DNA of 64,000 bases from NCBI RefSeq assembly GCF_029433515.1, contig NZ_JAQTIG010000002.1, positions 62,001 through 126,000 on the forward strand, read 5' to 3'. This DNA comes from Lactobacillus sp. ESL0679. GTDB taxonomy: Bacteria > Bacillota > Bacilli > Lactobacillales > Lactobacillaceae. Under the pieces are notes generated by a model. It was not told where the DNA came from and did not search any database. It saw nothing but the letters and a program-made list of their open reading frames with translations. This document shows positions 56,283 through 64,000 of this stretch, one piece after another. Within the stretch, counting starts at the first letter, position 1. Every line of letters starts with the position of its first letter. The position numbers and the translations under genes were made by a program.

Positions 56283-58536
56283 ATTATTAACGCCCGGATT
56301 TTTCTTATTAACTGCGCTGCTTGGCGTTGACTTAAGCTTTGGATTTTACCAAAGTCGCGGCTTCTTACAGCAATTAACCTGGATATTGTTAGCGTGCTAC
56401 TTGGGCTTACTACTTTTACAAAAATTCGGTAACTTAAAGTGGGTAGTTGTCATCTTGCTAGTAGTGGGAATGGTTGATGCCTTTTTACATAATTCTAAAA
56501 CTAACTTTGTCTTAACCGAAGATGCAGTAATCAAAATCTACCCTGACCAAGTTAAGGTTGATGATGATTGGTTATCTGGAATTGGTAGTGTCAAAACCGG
56601 TAAAGTTTTAGTCTCAGGAACGATAACTAATCAGCAGATTAACCAGCTTAATCAGGGCCAGCCTGTATACCTGTCAAGTTTAGTAGGCGACGTTAAGCAG
56701 ATTATGCCAGCAACTAATTATGGCCAATTTGATTCACGTCAGTACTATGCCGGCAAAAATATTTGGCAGCAGGTTAAATTTAAAAGTTGCCGGATGCAAA
56801 CCAAGACTGGTAATTTGAGCGATTATTTTCATTATCTAAGGTTTAAATTACAATCTTATTTTCGCAAAATGCCACGTATTTTGAGCTTTTTTAGTAGTGA
56901 ATTACTCTTAGGAGAAAATCCTAATCAAGATAACCAGCAAATTTTAGATAATTATCGTGATCTTGGTGTCATCCATATTTTAAGTATTTCGGGATTGCAT
57001 GTTGGGATTTATGCGTTGCTAATCAGCACCTTGTGTTACTACCTGAAATTTACTGAAGAAGAAACTTTCGTCTGCTGTTTAATTATTTTATCGGGCTGGG
57101 TGTTTTTAAGTAATGGTCAGGCTGGTTTTGTGCGTGCCAGCTTAACTTATCTTTTAGGAAAATTTTTTAGCTTTAAAGGTTGGCAAATAAAACATTTTGA
57201 TTTATTAGGCTTAACTTGTTTAGTGCATCTGCTAGTCAATCCTCGTTTAATGATGGGAGTTGGCGCCATTTTAACTTATACGTTGGCACTTGGCTTAGAG
57301 ATGACTGATAAAATGGCTGATTTCAAGCAGTCGGCCATGCTTAATTTACTATTAACCCCATTGTTATTAGTTTATTTCTTCCAATTTAACTTGTTGACGG
57401 TCTTGTTTAATATGTTAATTGTACCGTATTTCAACTGGGTGGTAATGCCGCTAACCTTTATTAATTTAGTGGTATTTAGCTGGAAGCCTAATATCTCCAA
57501 CATATTTGAAGCTATTTTAAATTATGGTGAGCAGTTAATTAGTAAACTATCAGCAACTAAAATTGGGCTATTAACTTTTGGCAAGATTAATTGGTGGCAA
57601 TGCTTGTTTTTGTTGGCGCTAACTACAATAATACTAGTCAATGTGAATGAAAAAGTTAAACTAACTAGGCAAGGTCGTAAACTAGCGGCTGGTCTTGGAT
57701 TAACTTACTTAACTATCTTAATTACGATCCATTTTCCGTTTACTGGCCAAGTAACTTTCATTGATGTTGGTCAAGGTGACAGCATTTTAATTACAACGCC
57801 ACTTTGGCGCCATGTCTACATGATTGACGTTGGTGGTAAGTTAAATTTTGGCGGTAAAAAATTAACGCCGCAAGTCAATAAAATAACGATTCCACTTTTG
57901 AAGGCTGAGGGCATTAGTCAAATTGACGGGCTTTTTGTATCGCACCAAGACGCAGACCACGTGGGAGATTTAGGTCCTTTTTTGGAACAAATGAAAGTTA
58001 AAAAGCTGTATATGGCACAAGGATTAATTAATAATCCATCTTTTCAAAAGCGGATTAGCGGGCGAATTGCTAAAAATCAGATTGTTCAATTGCTGGCAGG
58101 GATGACTGTTCCAGGCCCCTTGCCATTTCATGTTGTTTATCCGTTTAAGCCGGGATTAGGAACTAATGATGATTCCTTATCTTTGACTTTTACATTAGCA
58201 GATAAGAGTTGGCTCTTTACAGGTGACTTGGGTCAAAAGGGTGAGCAGGAAATTATGGCGAAATACAGGCTGCATGCTGATTATTTTAAATTAGGGCATC
58301 ATGGCAGCAAGACTGCCTCAAATCCAGATTTTCTACAAAAATTGCACCCAGCAATGGTCTTTATTTCTGCTGGTCGTGATAATCGTTTTGGCCATCCACA
58401 TCCAGAAACACTAGCAACACTAGAAGCGCAACATATACCGTGGGCTTCAACCCAAGACTGTGGTATGATTACATGGACTTATGGCAAATTAATCCAACCT
58501 AAATTAACGCGTTTTATCCCGGTGAATAACAAATGA
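56236..58536 (+). CDS. comEC: Competence DNA channel protein ComEC
   Basis: The roughly 766-residue membrane protein forms the channel for single-stranded DNA entry. It has an N-terminal OB/DUF4131 region, the Competence domain with several helices (GVIHILSISGLHVGIYAL near residue 245), and a C-terminal metallo-beta-lactamase domain (VTFIDVGQGDS near 505, FVSHQDADHVGDL near 568). The start is uncertain: TTG at 56236 or 56251, both inside the end of comEA, and neither with a strong site. It overlaps holA by four bases. Confidence 0.9.
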   Translation: MATKPLRRSKTNWQSELLTPGFFLLTALLGVDLSFGFYQSRGFLQQLTWILLACYLGLLLLQKFGNLKWVVVILLVVGMVDAFLHNSKTNFVLTEDAVIKIYPDQVKVDDDWLSGIGSVKTGKVLVSGTITNQQINQLNQGQPVYLSSLVGDVKQIMPATNYGQFDSRQYYAGKNIWQQVKFKSCRMQTKTGNLSDYFHYLRFKLQSYFRKMPRILSFFSSELLLGENPNQDNQQILDNYRDLGVIHILSISGLHVGIYALLISTLCYYLKFTEEETFVCCLIILSGWVFLSNGQAGFVRASLTYLLGKFFSFKGWQIKHFDLLGLTCLVHLLVNPRLMMGVGAILTYTLALGLEMTDKMADFKQSAMLNLLLTPLLLVYFFQFNLLTVLFNMLIVPYFNWVVMPLTFINLVVFSWKPNISNIFEAILNYGEQLISKLSATKIGLLTFGKINWWQCLFLLALTTIILVNVNEKVKLTRQGRKLAAGLGLTYLTILITIHFPFTGQVTFIDVGQGDSILITTPLWRHVYMIDVGGKLNFGGKKLTPQVNKITIPLLKAEGISQIDGLFVSHQDADHVGDLGPFLEQMKVKKLYMAQGLINNPSFQKRISGRIAKNQIVQLLAGMTVPGPLPFHVVYPFKPGLGTNDDSLSLTFTLADKSWLFTGDLGQKGEQEIMAKYRLHADYFKLGHHGSKTASNPDFLQKLHPAMVFISAGRDNRFGHPHPETLATLEAQHIPWASTQDCGMITWTYGKLIQPKLTRFIPVNNK

Positions 58537-59519
58537 CATTACTTTCCTTATTTAAAAATTCCAATAATAGTAATCCCCAAACATTAATTTTGGGTGAAGA
58601 TAGCTTTTTAAATGACTATTTAGCCCGCTCTTATACACACGAAGAGCGGTTTAATGATCTTGAGCGCATCAGTATTGATTGTGAGAGTGATGGTCTTGAT
58701 GAATTGATTGCCGACTTAACCGAATCAAGTTTATTTAGCCAGCAAAAAATTATCACAGTCAAAAATCCGTTTTTCTTAACGGCTAAAGTTCCTAAAAAAA
58801 TGCAGAAGCAGTTGGAGCAGCTGCAGGAAATTTTTGCTAACTTGCAGCAGCTGGATGACGTTGTTATCCTAATTGCTTCTTATGAGAAAGTTGACCGCCG
58901 TAAAAAATTAACTAAAACGGTCTTGCAGCAGTTCAATGTCGTTGAAACTAAAGTAAAAACTTACGAAGTTGGTGCGATAACTAAGGCGTTGATTGCCGCA
59001 GAAGGTTATCAAATTTCGCGTACGGGATTGCAATTATTACTGCAGCGCAGTGACCAAGTGCTTGATACTATTTTAGGCAATTACAATAAGCTGAAGGTGA
59101 TTGCAGTTGGTTGCAAAATCACTGAACAGGCAATTGAGCAAAACGTTGACTTGTCACTTGCCCAAAATGTTTTTGCCATTTTAGAGGCCGCATTAAAACA
59201 CAACTATCAAGAGGCAATTAGTCGACTTGACAATCAATTGCGCGAAGGTAGCAACCCAATTCAATTGTTAGCAGTTTTTGAAAATCAGTTGGAATTAATT
59301 TTAGCGGCAAAAATTTTACAAAAGCGGGGAAGAAATGAGTCACAGATTGTTAAAGAACTAGGCGTTCATCCTTACCGAGTAAAATTGGCGCTGAGTAATC
59401 GTTTGACGCTTGAAAAATTGATGAACTTACTCGAAGAGGCAATTAAGCTAGACTTTAATTACAAAAACGGCCAATATCGTGAAGATAATTTTCTAAAATT
59501 ATTTATTTTGAATGTATAA
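58533..59519 (+). CDS. holA: DNA polymerase III subunit delta
   Basis: The 328-residue clamp-loader subunit opens the sliding clamp. It has the AAA-like fold without a Walker A site and the C-terminal collar domain (NPIQLLAVFENQLELIL near residue 247). The TLILGEDSFLNDYL N terminus matches the YqeN/HolA family. The comEC-holA-rpsT order is the same as in Bacillus. It ends at a strong bidirectional terminator. Confidence 0.93.
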   Translation: MTLLSLFKNSNNSNPQTLILGEDSFLNDYLARSYTHEERFNDLERISIDCESDGLDELIADLTESSLFSQQKIITVKNPFFLTAKVPKKMQKQLEQLQEIFANLQQLDDVVILIASYEKVDRRKKLTKTVLQQFNVVETKVKTYEVGAITKALIAAEGYQISRTGLQLLLQRSDQVLDTILGNYNKLKVIAVGCKITEQAIEQNVDLSLAQNVFAILEAALKHNYQEAISRLDNQLREGSNPIQLLAVFENQLELILAAKILQKRGRNESQIVKELGVHPYRVKLALSNRLTLEKLMNLLEEAIKLDFNYKNGQYREDNFLKLFILNV

Positions 59520-59555
59520 AAAAGACAAGAATCATGATGATTCTTGTCTTTTTAA
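59520..59555. terminator. Bidirectional terminator between holA and rpsT
   Basis: AAAAAGACAAGAATCAT and ATGATTCTTGTCTTTTT form a perfect inverted repeat with A- and T-run flanks, serving both convergent genes. Confidence 0.92.
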
Positions 59556-59582
59556 TTTGTTAGTCAATAAAAATTAGGCTAA

Positions 59583-59834
59583 CTACTTAGCCAATTTAGC
59601 CAAACGACTCTTATCACGGCTAGCCTTGTTCTTATGAATAAGACCCTTTGAAGCGGCCTTGTCCAAAGCACGAGCAGCAGCAATGTGTAATTCGGAGGCG
59701 TCTTCAGCACCGGCTGCTTGAGCAGTCTTGAACTTCTTAACAGCAGTTCTTAACTGGTTCATTTGAGCGGCGTTACGCTTTCTTGCAGTATCTTGAGTTT
59801 TAACACGTTTGATAGCTGATTTAATTTGTGGCAT
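59583..59834 (-). CDS. rpsT: 30S ribosomal protein S20
   Basis: The 83-residue protein starts [14 protein letters not shown] with a GGAGGTGAATCTC ribosome region, which decides against a start five codons upstream. S20 is an all-helical protein that binds 16S rRNA; the C-terminal [29 protein letters not shown] is characteristic. It is divergent from rpsO. Confidence 0.96.
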   Translation of the reverse strand: MPQIKSAIKRVKTQDTARKRNAAQMNQLRTAVKKFKTAQAAGAEDASELHIAAARALDKAASKGLIHKNKASRDKSRLAKLAK

Positions 59835-59871
59835 GAGATTCACCTCCATTGATCGTAATTTTACTTAATTG

Positions 59872-59900
59872 ATTATACTGGAGAATAATCTCAGATGCAA
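59872..59900 (-). promoter_or_regulatory. rpsT promoter
   Basis: On the minus strand TTGCAT (59895-59900) and TATAAT (59872-59877) are 17 bases apart. Confidence 0.8.
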
Positions 59901-59912
59901 GATAATTTATAC

Positions 59913-59941
59913 TTGCTTTTTAAAAAAATAATCTGTATTAT
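59913..59941 (+). promoter_or_regulatory. rpsO promoter
   Basis: TTGCTT (59913-59918) and TATTAT (59936-59941) are 17 bases apart. An overlapping TATACT three bases on could serve instead as -10. Confidence 0.6.
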
Positions 59942-59955
59942 ACTATTGTTGTGAA

Positions 59956-60005
59956 CCGTTAACGCTGTTTGCACGCTCACACCTGACGGTTAACGTTGTT
60001 AACGG
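59956..60005 (+). promoter_or_regulatory. Structured rpsO leader, probable S15 autoregulatory site
   Basis: The leader has three copies of the self-complementary GTTAAC: CCGTTAAC (59956-59963), CGGTTAACG (59987-59995) and GTTAACGG (59998-60005). The first and third pair perfectly over eight bases; the second can compete with either. Alternative pairing of this kind is typical of S15-binding leaders, but binding is inferred. Confidence 0.55.
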
Positions 60006-60036
60006 CAATTATTTTAGTGAAAGGTGAAAAAATATT

Positions 60037-60306
60037 ATGGCAATTTCAAAAGCTGAAAAAGACGAAATCATTAAGAAGTATGCAACCCACGAAGGCGATA
60101 CTGGCTCAACTGAGGTTCAAGTTGCTATCTTGACTACAGATATCAACAACTTGACTGAACACATGAAGAGTCACTCACATGATCACCATTCTTACGTTGG
60201 TTTACTGAAGAAGATTGGTCACCGTCGTAACTTACTTCGTTACTTACAAGATAACGACATTAATCGTTACCGTGAATTAATCAAGAAGTTAGGTTTACGT
60301 CGTTAA
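60037..60306 (+). CDS. rpsO: 30S ribosomal protein S15
   Basis: The 89-residue protein shows the complete S15 pattern: [50 protein letters not shown] in order, with the final GLRR. S15 binds the central domain of 16S rRNA. The start ATG has an AAAGGTGA site. No pnp gene follows; an RNase J2 gene does, so the ribosomal protein-RNase linkage is kept with a different nuclease. Confidence 0.98.
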   Translation: MAISKAEKDEIIKKYATHEGDTGSTEVQVAILTTDINNLTEHMKSHSHDHHSYVGLLKKIGHRRNLLRYLQDNDINRYRELIKKLGLRR

Positions 60307-60319
60307 TTGCAAATATGAT

Positions 60320-60354
60320 AAAAAAGTCAGCTCGTTTAGAACTGGCTTTTTTAT
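60320..60354 (+). terminator. rpsO terminator
   Basis: AAAAAAGTCAG and CTGGCTTTTTT pair with one G-U wobble around an 11-base loop, ending in a T-run. Confidence 0.82.
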
Positions 60355-60356
60355 TT

Positions 60357-60384
60357 TTGTCATCATTACTTTTTATGCTAAAAT
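60357..60384 (+). promoter_or_regulatory. Promoter of rnjB
   Basis: TTGTCA (60357-60362) and TAAAAT (60379-60384) are 16 bases apart, and TGC precedes the -10 as an extended element. Confidence 0.6.
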
Positions 60385-60461
60385 TAACAAAGATACTTTT
60401 TACGTTGTGATCGCAATGATCCATAAAATAACAACTGAATAGCAATAGAAAAGGAAGTATA

Positions 60462-62231
60462 ATGGCTGATCAAGTTAAAATAATGATTTTGAGCGGCGTA
60501 CGCGAACAAGGAAAAGACATGTTTGCCGTTCAAGTCAATGATGAAATTTTTGTCCTTGATGCAGGATTGAAGTATCCTGATAGTTCTTTGTTTGGAATCG
60601 ATTTGGTTATTCCCGATCTTGATTTCTTTGAGCAATATGGCGATCAGGTTGTCGGCATCTTTTTGACGCACGGACACGCTGATTCTATCGGTGCCTTACC
60701 ATATATTTTGCGAGATTATGATATCCCAGTATTTGGGTCACAATTAACAATTGAGCTGGCTAAGATCAAGGTTAAGCGGGTTAATAAGCGTTGTAAAAAC
60801 AGTTTATTCCATACAATTGATGCCGAAACCGAAATTGATTTTAAGAACGCTAATATTTCGTTCTTCCATACAACACATTCAATCCCAGATTCATTAGGAA
60901 TTGATGTTCATACACCAGCTGGTGAAGTTGTCTACACAGGGGACTTTAAGTTTGACCCATCGGCAGCGCCAAATTACCGCACTGACATGGATCGGCTTGC
61001 TGAAATTTCACAAAAGGGGGTATTGGCGCTTTTAAGTGATTCTTCAAATGCAGAAGCATCATTTCCAAATAATTCTGAGCAGAGTATTGGCGATTATGTT
61101 ACCAATGTTTTCCGTAATACCGAAGGGCGCATTATTGTTGCTGCCAAAGCATCGAACATTATTAGAATGCAGGAAGTATTTAATGCTGCTCAACAAACGG
61201 GCAGACGCGTTTTGTTAACAGGTCGTGATGTCGCTAAAATTACGCGAACAGCAATGGAATTAGGTTACTTAAAGGTGCCTAAAGGCTTATTAATGCGAGT
61301 TAAAGACCTTAAGACAACGCCTGAAAACAAGACGGTAATTGTAGAAACCGGACAAACGGGCGAGCCACTTAATTCTTTACAAAAAATGGCACAAAACCGG
61401 CATAGCATGATTACCATCCACAAGGGCGATTTAGTCTTTGTCTCGACAACGCCATCGCATTCAGTCGAAACGCGGCTCGCACAAACAAGTGATATGGTTT
61501 ATCGTGCTGGTGGCACCGTCATCCAATTAGGGCACGCTAAACATACTAGTGGTCATGCGACAGGTCGCGATTTGCAGCTGATGATTGACACATTAAAGCC
61601 GCAATTCTTGATTCCTGTTATTGGCGAATACCGTTTGCTTGAAGTGCATAAGGATTTAGCAACCAAAACTGGCATGAAACCAGAAAACATTTTTGTTACC
61701 AAAAATGGTGACTGCCTGAATTATGACTTTAAACAAAAGAAGTTGTACTTAACAGATCCAGTACCTGGTGAGGATACGATGATTGACGGCTCAGGTATTG
61801 GGGATGTCGGCAATATAGTTTTACGCGACCGTGAAGTATTGTCTGATGACGGTATTTTTATTGCTGTTGTAACAATTGATCGTCGTAAAAAGAAGATTAT
61901 TGCAGAGCCGCAAGTTACTAGCCGCGGGTTTGTTTACATTAAGGCTAACCATAAGCTGATGCATGATAGTATCGAGCTAATCAAGGAAACCATCAATAAT
62001 AATTTTGCCCATAAAAAATTTGATTGGACAGAAATTAAACAAGATGTGCGTAATGACCTTGAGAAGTTTTTGTACAAGCAGACTAATCGTCGGCCCGTAG
62101 TCTTGCCCGTTGTGATGGAAGTTAATCAAAATCGCCACCGTGCAATGCAAAAGCGTAACAGTAAAAATGATGCTGAGCAGCAAATGTCACCTAAGCAAAA
62201 GTCCAACCCAAAACCTGGACAGAAGGACTAA
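60462..62231 (+). CDS. rnjB: Ribonuclease J2 (degenerate metal site)
   Basis: The 589-residue protein is a second RNase J, with the metallo-beta-lactamase and beta-CASP domains (THSIPDSLG near residue 145, TGDFKFD near 163, HTSGHATGRD near 370). The metal motif reads H70-G-H72-A-D74-S75, so the last histidine of HxHxDH is replaced by serine. RNase J2 proteins are known for weakened catalytic sites and act mainly as partners of J1. The C-terminal tail beyond about residue 550 is basic, glutamine-rich and disordered. Confidence 0.92.
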   Translation: MADQVKIMILSGVREQGKDMFAVQVNDEIFVLDAGLKYPDSSLFGIDLVIPDLDFFEQYGDQVVGIFLTHGHADSIGALPYILRDYDIPVFGSQLTIELAKIKVKRVNKRCKNSLFHTIDAETEIDFKNANISFFHTTHSIPDSLGIDVHTPAGEVVYTGDFKFDPSAAPNYRTDMDRLAEISQKGVLALLSDSSNAEASFPNNSEQSIGDYVTNVFRNTEGRIIVAAKASNIIRMQEVFNAAQQTGRRVLLTGRDVAKITRTAMELGYLKVPKGLLMRVKDLKTTPENKTVIVETGQTGEPLNSLQKMAQNRHSMITIHKGDLVFVSTTPSHSVETRLAQTSDMVYRAGGTVIQLGHAKHTSGHATGRDLQLMIDTLKPQFLIPVIGEYRLLEVHKDLATKTGMKPENIFVTKNGDCLNYDFKQKKLYLTDPVPGEDTMIDGSGIGDVGNIVLRDREVLSDDGIFIAVVTIDRRKKKIIAEPQVTSRGFVYIKANHKLMHDSIELIKETINNNFAHKKFDWTEIKQDVRNDLEKFLYKQTNRRPVVLPVVMEVNQNRHRAMQKRNSKNDAEQQMSPKQKSNPKPGQKD

Positions 62232-62233
62232 AC

Positions 62234-63067
62234 ATGACTTCATTGAGTCAAAAAAATTTACTTAATTTAGCTCAAAAAAGCGAAGCAAATGGTGATTTTG
62301 AACAAGCTATTCAATACTTAGAAGAGGCTTTGCGCGGTGGGCGCACGGCTGAACTTGTGATTAGACTCTGCGACTTATACTTAAAGAATGGACAAGAATA
62401 TGCTGCTTTTGCATTGATCAAAGAAGAGCCAGATCTCTTTTCTGAGCAGGATATTTTTGCTGAATACAGTAAAATTTTGCAAGCCAATCATTTCTTGATT
62501 GAAGCACTTGAAGTGGAAAATTTAAGTAAAAAAAGTGTGCAGATAGCGGTTACACCGATAGATTTAACTGAGCAACAGGAAATTATGCGGCAGTTTAAGC
62601 AGAAAAAACACGTTACGCAATTTGATTATGAGCAGCTATTTAAATTAGATTTATCTAACTTTGTTAATTTTGCTCAAAGTCTTTTGCTGGATCCAAGTTT
62701 AAATTTTGCCGTGCGAATTGCTTTGTGTGAAGATTTAGTTCGTCTTGGCGTCAAGGATAAAATACGCGTTTTGGTGTTAAGCCAAAGTGAAGATTTTATC
62801 CCTCGAAATACTGAATTATTGGAAAAAGGTACGGTTTACCGCGAAATTATTTCGGCGATTGGATCGCGATATTATCACCGTCCAAGTCAATTACCGACAG
62901 TTTTGGGTGAAGTAAACTTGATTTTAGGCAGTCTTTATCCTAAACTAGCTAAGTACGTTGATGAGCCGGACAGTTTTGCTAGTGACCTTGCTTCATATAT
63001 TGAAAAACACGATGGACGAGGTCACCACAAGCTGTTTGAGCAAATTTATGCTAATTTACCTAAATAA
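62234..63067 (+). CDS. TPR-like protein of unknown function
   Basis: The 277-residue soluble protein starts with TPR-like helices (LLNLAQKSEANGDFEQAIQYLEEAL, residues 9-33, then ELVIRLCDLYLKNGQEYAAFALI). The middle and C-terminal parts are helical without a recognised domain. It begins two bases after the rnjB stop, so it is co-transcribed with RNase J2, and the family recurs between an RNase J gene and tuf in lactobacilli. Its partner and function are unknown. Confidence 0.8.
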   Translation: MTSLSQKNLLNLAQKSEANGDFEQAIQYLEEALRGGRTAELVIRLCDLYLKNGQEYAAFALIKEEPDLFSEQDIFAEYSKILQANHFLIEALEVENLSKKSVQIAVTPIDLTEQQEIMRQFKQKKHVTQFDYEQLFKLDLSNFVNFAQSLLLDPSLNFAVRIALCEDLVRLGVKDKIRVLVLSQSEDFIPRNTELLEKGTVYREIISAIGSRYYHRPSQLPTVLGEVNLILGSLYPKLAKYVDEPDSFASDLASYIEKHDGRGHHKLFEQIYANLPK

Positions 63068-63105
63068 TTTTGAACAAAAAGACTTTACTTTTTGGAAGTA
63101 TTTAG

Positions 63106-63111
63106 TATAAT
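63106..63111 (+). promoter_or_regulatory. -10 box of tuf
   Basis: A perfect TATAAT lies 141 bases before the tuf start. The -35 region (CTTTAC, 63083-63088) is a weak match. Confidence 0.55.
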
Positions 63112-63123
63112 AGCAAAGGACGT

Positions 63124-63175
63124 TTTCATTAGGCATGGCTCTATGCATTAAAATACTAGGCATTTGCCAATGAAA
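63124..63175 (+). promoter_or_regulatory. Hairpin in the tuf leader
   Basis: TTTCATTAGGCA (63124-63135) and TGCCAATGAAA (63165-63175) pair with one bulged A. No T-run follows, so it is not a terminator. It may stabilise the long tuf leader or bind a regulator; its role is unknown. Confidence 0.5.
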
Positions 63176-63252
63176 GTAGTACAATATTCAACAGAGAATT
63201 ATCCGTTACTTACTCAACGGACTTCTTGCAAAATTACAGGAGGGTCATTTTA

Positions 63253-64000
63253 ATGGCAGAAAAAGAACATTACGTTAGAACGAAGCCACACGTAAACATT
63301 GGTACTATCGGTCACGTTGACCATGGTAAGACCACTTTAACTGCGGCTATTACTAAAGTTTTATCAGAAAAAGGCTTAGCAAAGGCTGAAGATTATTCAG
63401 AAATCGATGCTGCGCCAGAAGAAAAGGAACGTGGTATTACCATCAATACCGCCCACGTAGAGTACGAAACTGAAAATCGTCACTACGCTCATATGGACGC
63501 TCCAGGCCACGCCGACTACATCAAGAATATGATTACCGGTGCTGCACAAATGGATGGTGCTATCTTAGTTGTTGCCGCAACTGATGGTCCTATGCCACAA
63601 ACTCGTGAACACATTTTGCTTGCTCGTCAAGTTGGTGTTAACTACATCGTTGTCTTCTTAAACAAGACCGACTTAGTTGACGATCCAGAATTGATCGACT
63701 TAGTTGAAATGGAAGTTCGTGACTTGTTAACTGAATACGATTACCCAGGTGATGATATTCCAGTTATCCGTGGTTCAGCTTTGAAAGCTTTACAAGGTGA
63801 CAAAGAACAACAAGACGTCATCATGAAGTTAATGGACACTGTTGATGAATACATTCCAACTCCAGAACGTCAAACTGACAAGCCATTCTTAATGCCAGTT
63901 GAAGACGTCTTTACTATTACTGGTCGTGGTACTGTTGCTTCAGGTCGTATTGACCGTGGTACTATCAAGATCGGTGACGAAGTAGAAATCGTTGGTTTGG
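63253..64000 (+). CDS. tuf: Elongation factor Tu (3' end outside window)
   Basis: The first 249 residues of EF-Tu are present and the frame is open at the window edge. EF-Tu delivers aminoacyl-tRNA to the ribosome. Domain 1 shows G1 GHVDHGKT (residues 19-26), the effector region [13 protein letters not shown] near 58, G3 DAPGHADY near 79-86 (the usual DCPGH cysteine is alanine here) and G4 NKTD near 137. An AGGAGGGTCATTT region precedes the ATG. A promoter and a leader of about 140 bases precede it. Confidence 0.98.
   Translation, partial: MAEKEHYVRTKPHVNIGTIGHVDHGKTTLTAAITKVLSEKGLAKAEDYSEIDAAPEEKERGITINTAHVEYETENRHYAHMDAPGHADYIKNMITGAAQMDGAILVVAATDGPMPQTREHILLARQVGVNYIVVFLNKTDLVDDPELIDLVEMEVRDLLTEYDYPGDDIPVIRGSALKALQGDKEQQDVIMKLMDTVDEYIPTPERQTDKPFLMPVEDVFTITGRGTVASGRIDRGTIKIGDEVEIVGL

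Noticed and set aside
60384-60677. A 97-codon minus-strand frame opposite the start of rnjB
   Set aside because: It lies antisense to a well-supported gene and its promoter, has no ribosome site, and its protein has no recognisable features.

Overview
The window is a stretch of core chromosome from a low-GC Gram-positive bacterium, almost certainly a member of the genus Lactobacillus in the strict sense (the acidophilus/helveticus/delbrueckii group). The evidence is the SLAP (S-layer type) cell-wall domains on the first protein, the mreBCD-mraZ-dcw-ylm-divIVA-ileS order, T-box leaders before valS and ileS, two RNase J paralogues, the RNA polymerase epsilon subunit, and small lactobacillar families such as DUF4044, DUF3397 and DUF1831. 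I cannot name the species from sequence alone. I see no rRNA, tRNA, insertion sequence, prophage or CRISPR array.

Layout. Positions 1-3309 hold the 3' part of a very large repetitive surface protein. A minus-strand block follows with rarA, a YueI-family gene and rpsD, the last with a long structured leader. From about 6.2 to 19.1 kb come ezrA, a cysteine desulfurase-thiI pair, T-box-valS-folC-HAD phosphatase, radC, mreBCD and two small membrane-protein genes. From 19.2 to 32.6 kb lies the division and cell wall (dcw) cluster: mraZ (with MraZ-type operator repeats), rsmH, ftsL, a PASTA penicillin-binding protein, mraY, murD, murG, divIB, ftsA, ftsZ, sepF, a YggT-family gene, ylmH and divIVA. 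A second T-box drives ileS, followed by a cold-shock-like gene, a Nudix hydrolase, a small membrane protein, mtnN, a second cysteine desulfurase, a DUF1831 gene and mnmA. Next are a histidine phosphatase, a TPR protein, recD2, a DUF1828-like gene and an APC permease. A second minus-strand block carries a lipid kinase, rnjA-rpoY and def. The last part runs typA, ftsW, ylbG, rsmD, coaD, a Lon/PDZ protease, comEA-comEC-holA, divergent rpsT and rpsO, an RNase J2 gene, a TPR gene and the start of tuf.

How the genes work together. MreBCD, EzrA, FtsAZ, SepF, DivIVA, FtsW and the PBP form the elongation and division machinery, and MraY, MurD and MurG supply lipid-linked precursor. Two cysteine desulfurases sit next to the two tRNA thiolation enzymes they would feed (ThiI for s4U8, MnmA for s2U34). 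ComEA, ComEC, RadC, RarA, RecD2 and HolA concern DNA uptake, repair and replication. Most of the regulation visible in the sequence acts on RNA: T-boxes, ribosomal-protein leaders and a terminator inside the typA leader.

I do not see a clearly new multi-gene system. The points most worth a second look are the typA leader (terminator plus a possible leader peptide), the APC permease gene that seems to lack any ATG/GTG/TTG start at the right place, the repetitive SLAP surface protein, and the paired-repeat leaders of rpsD and rpsO.
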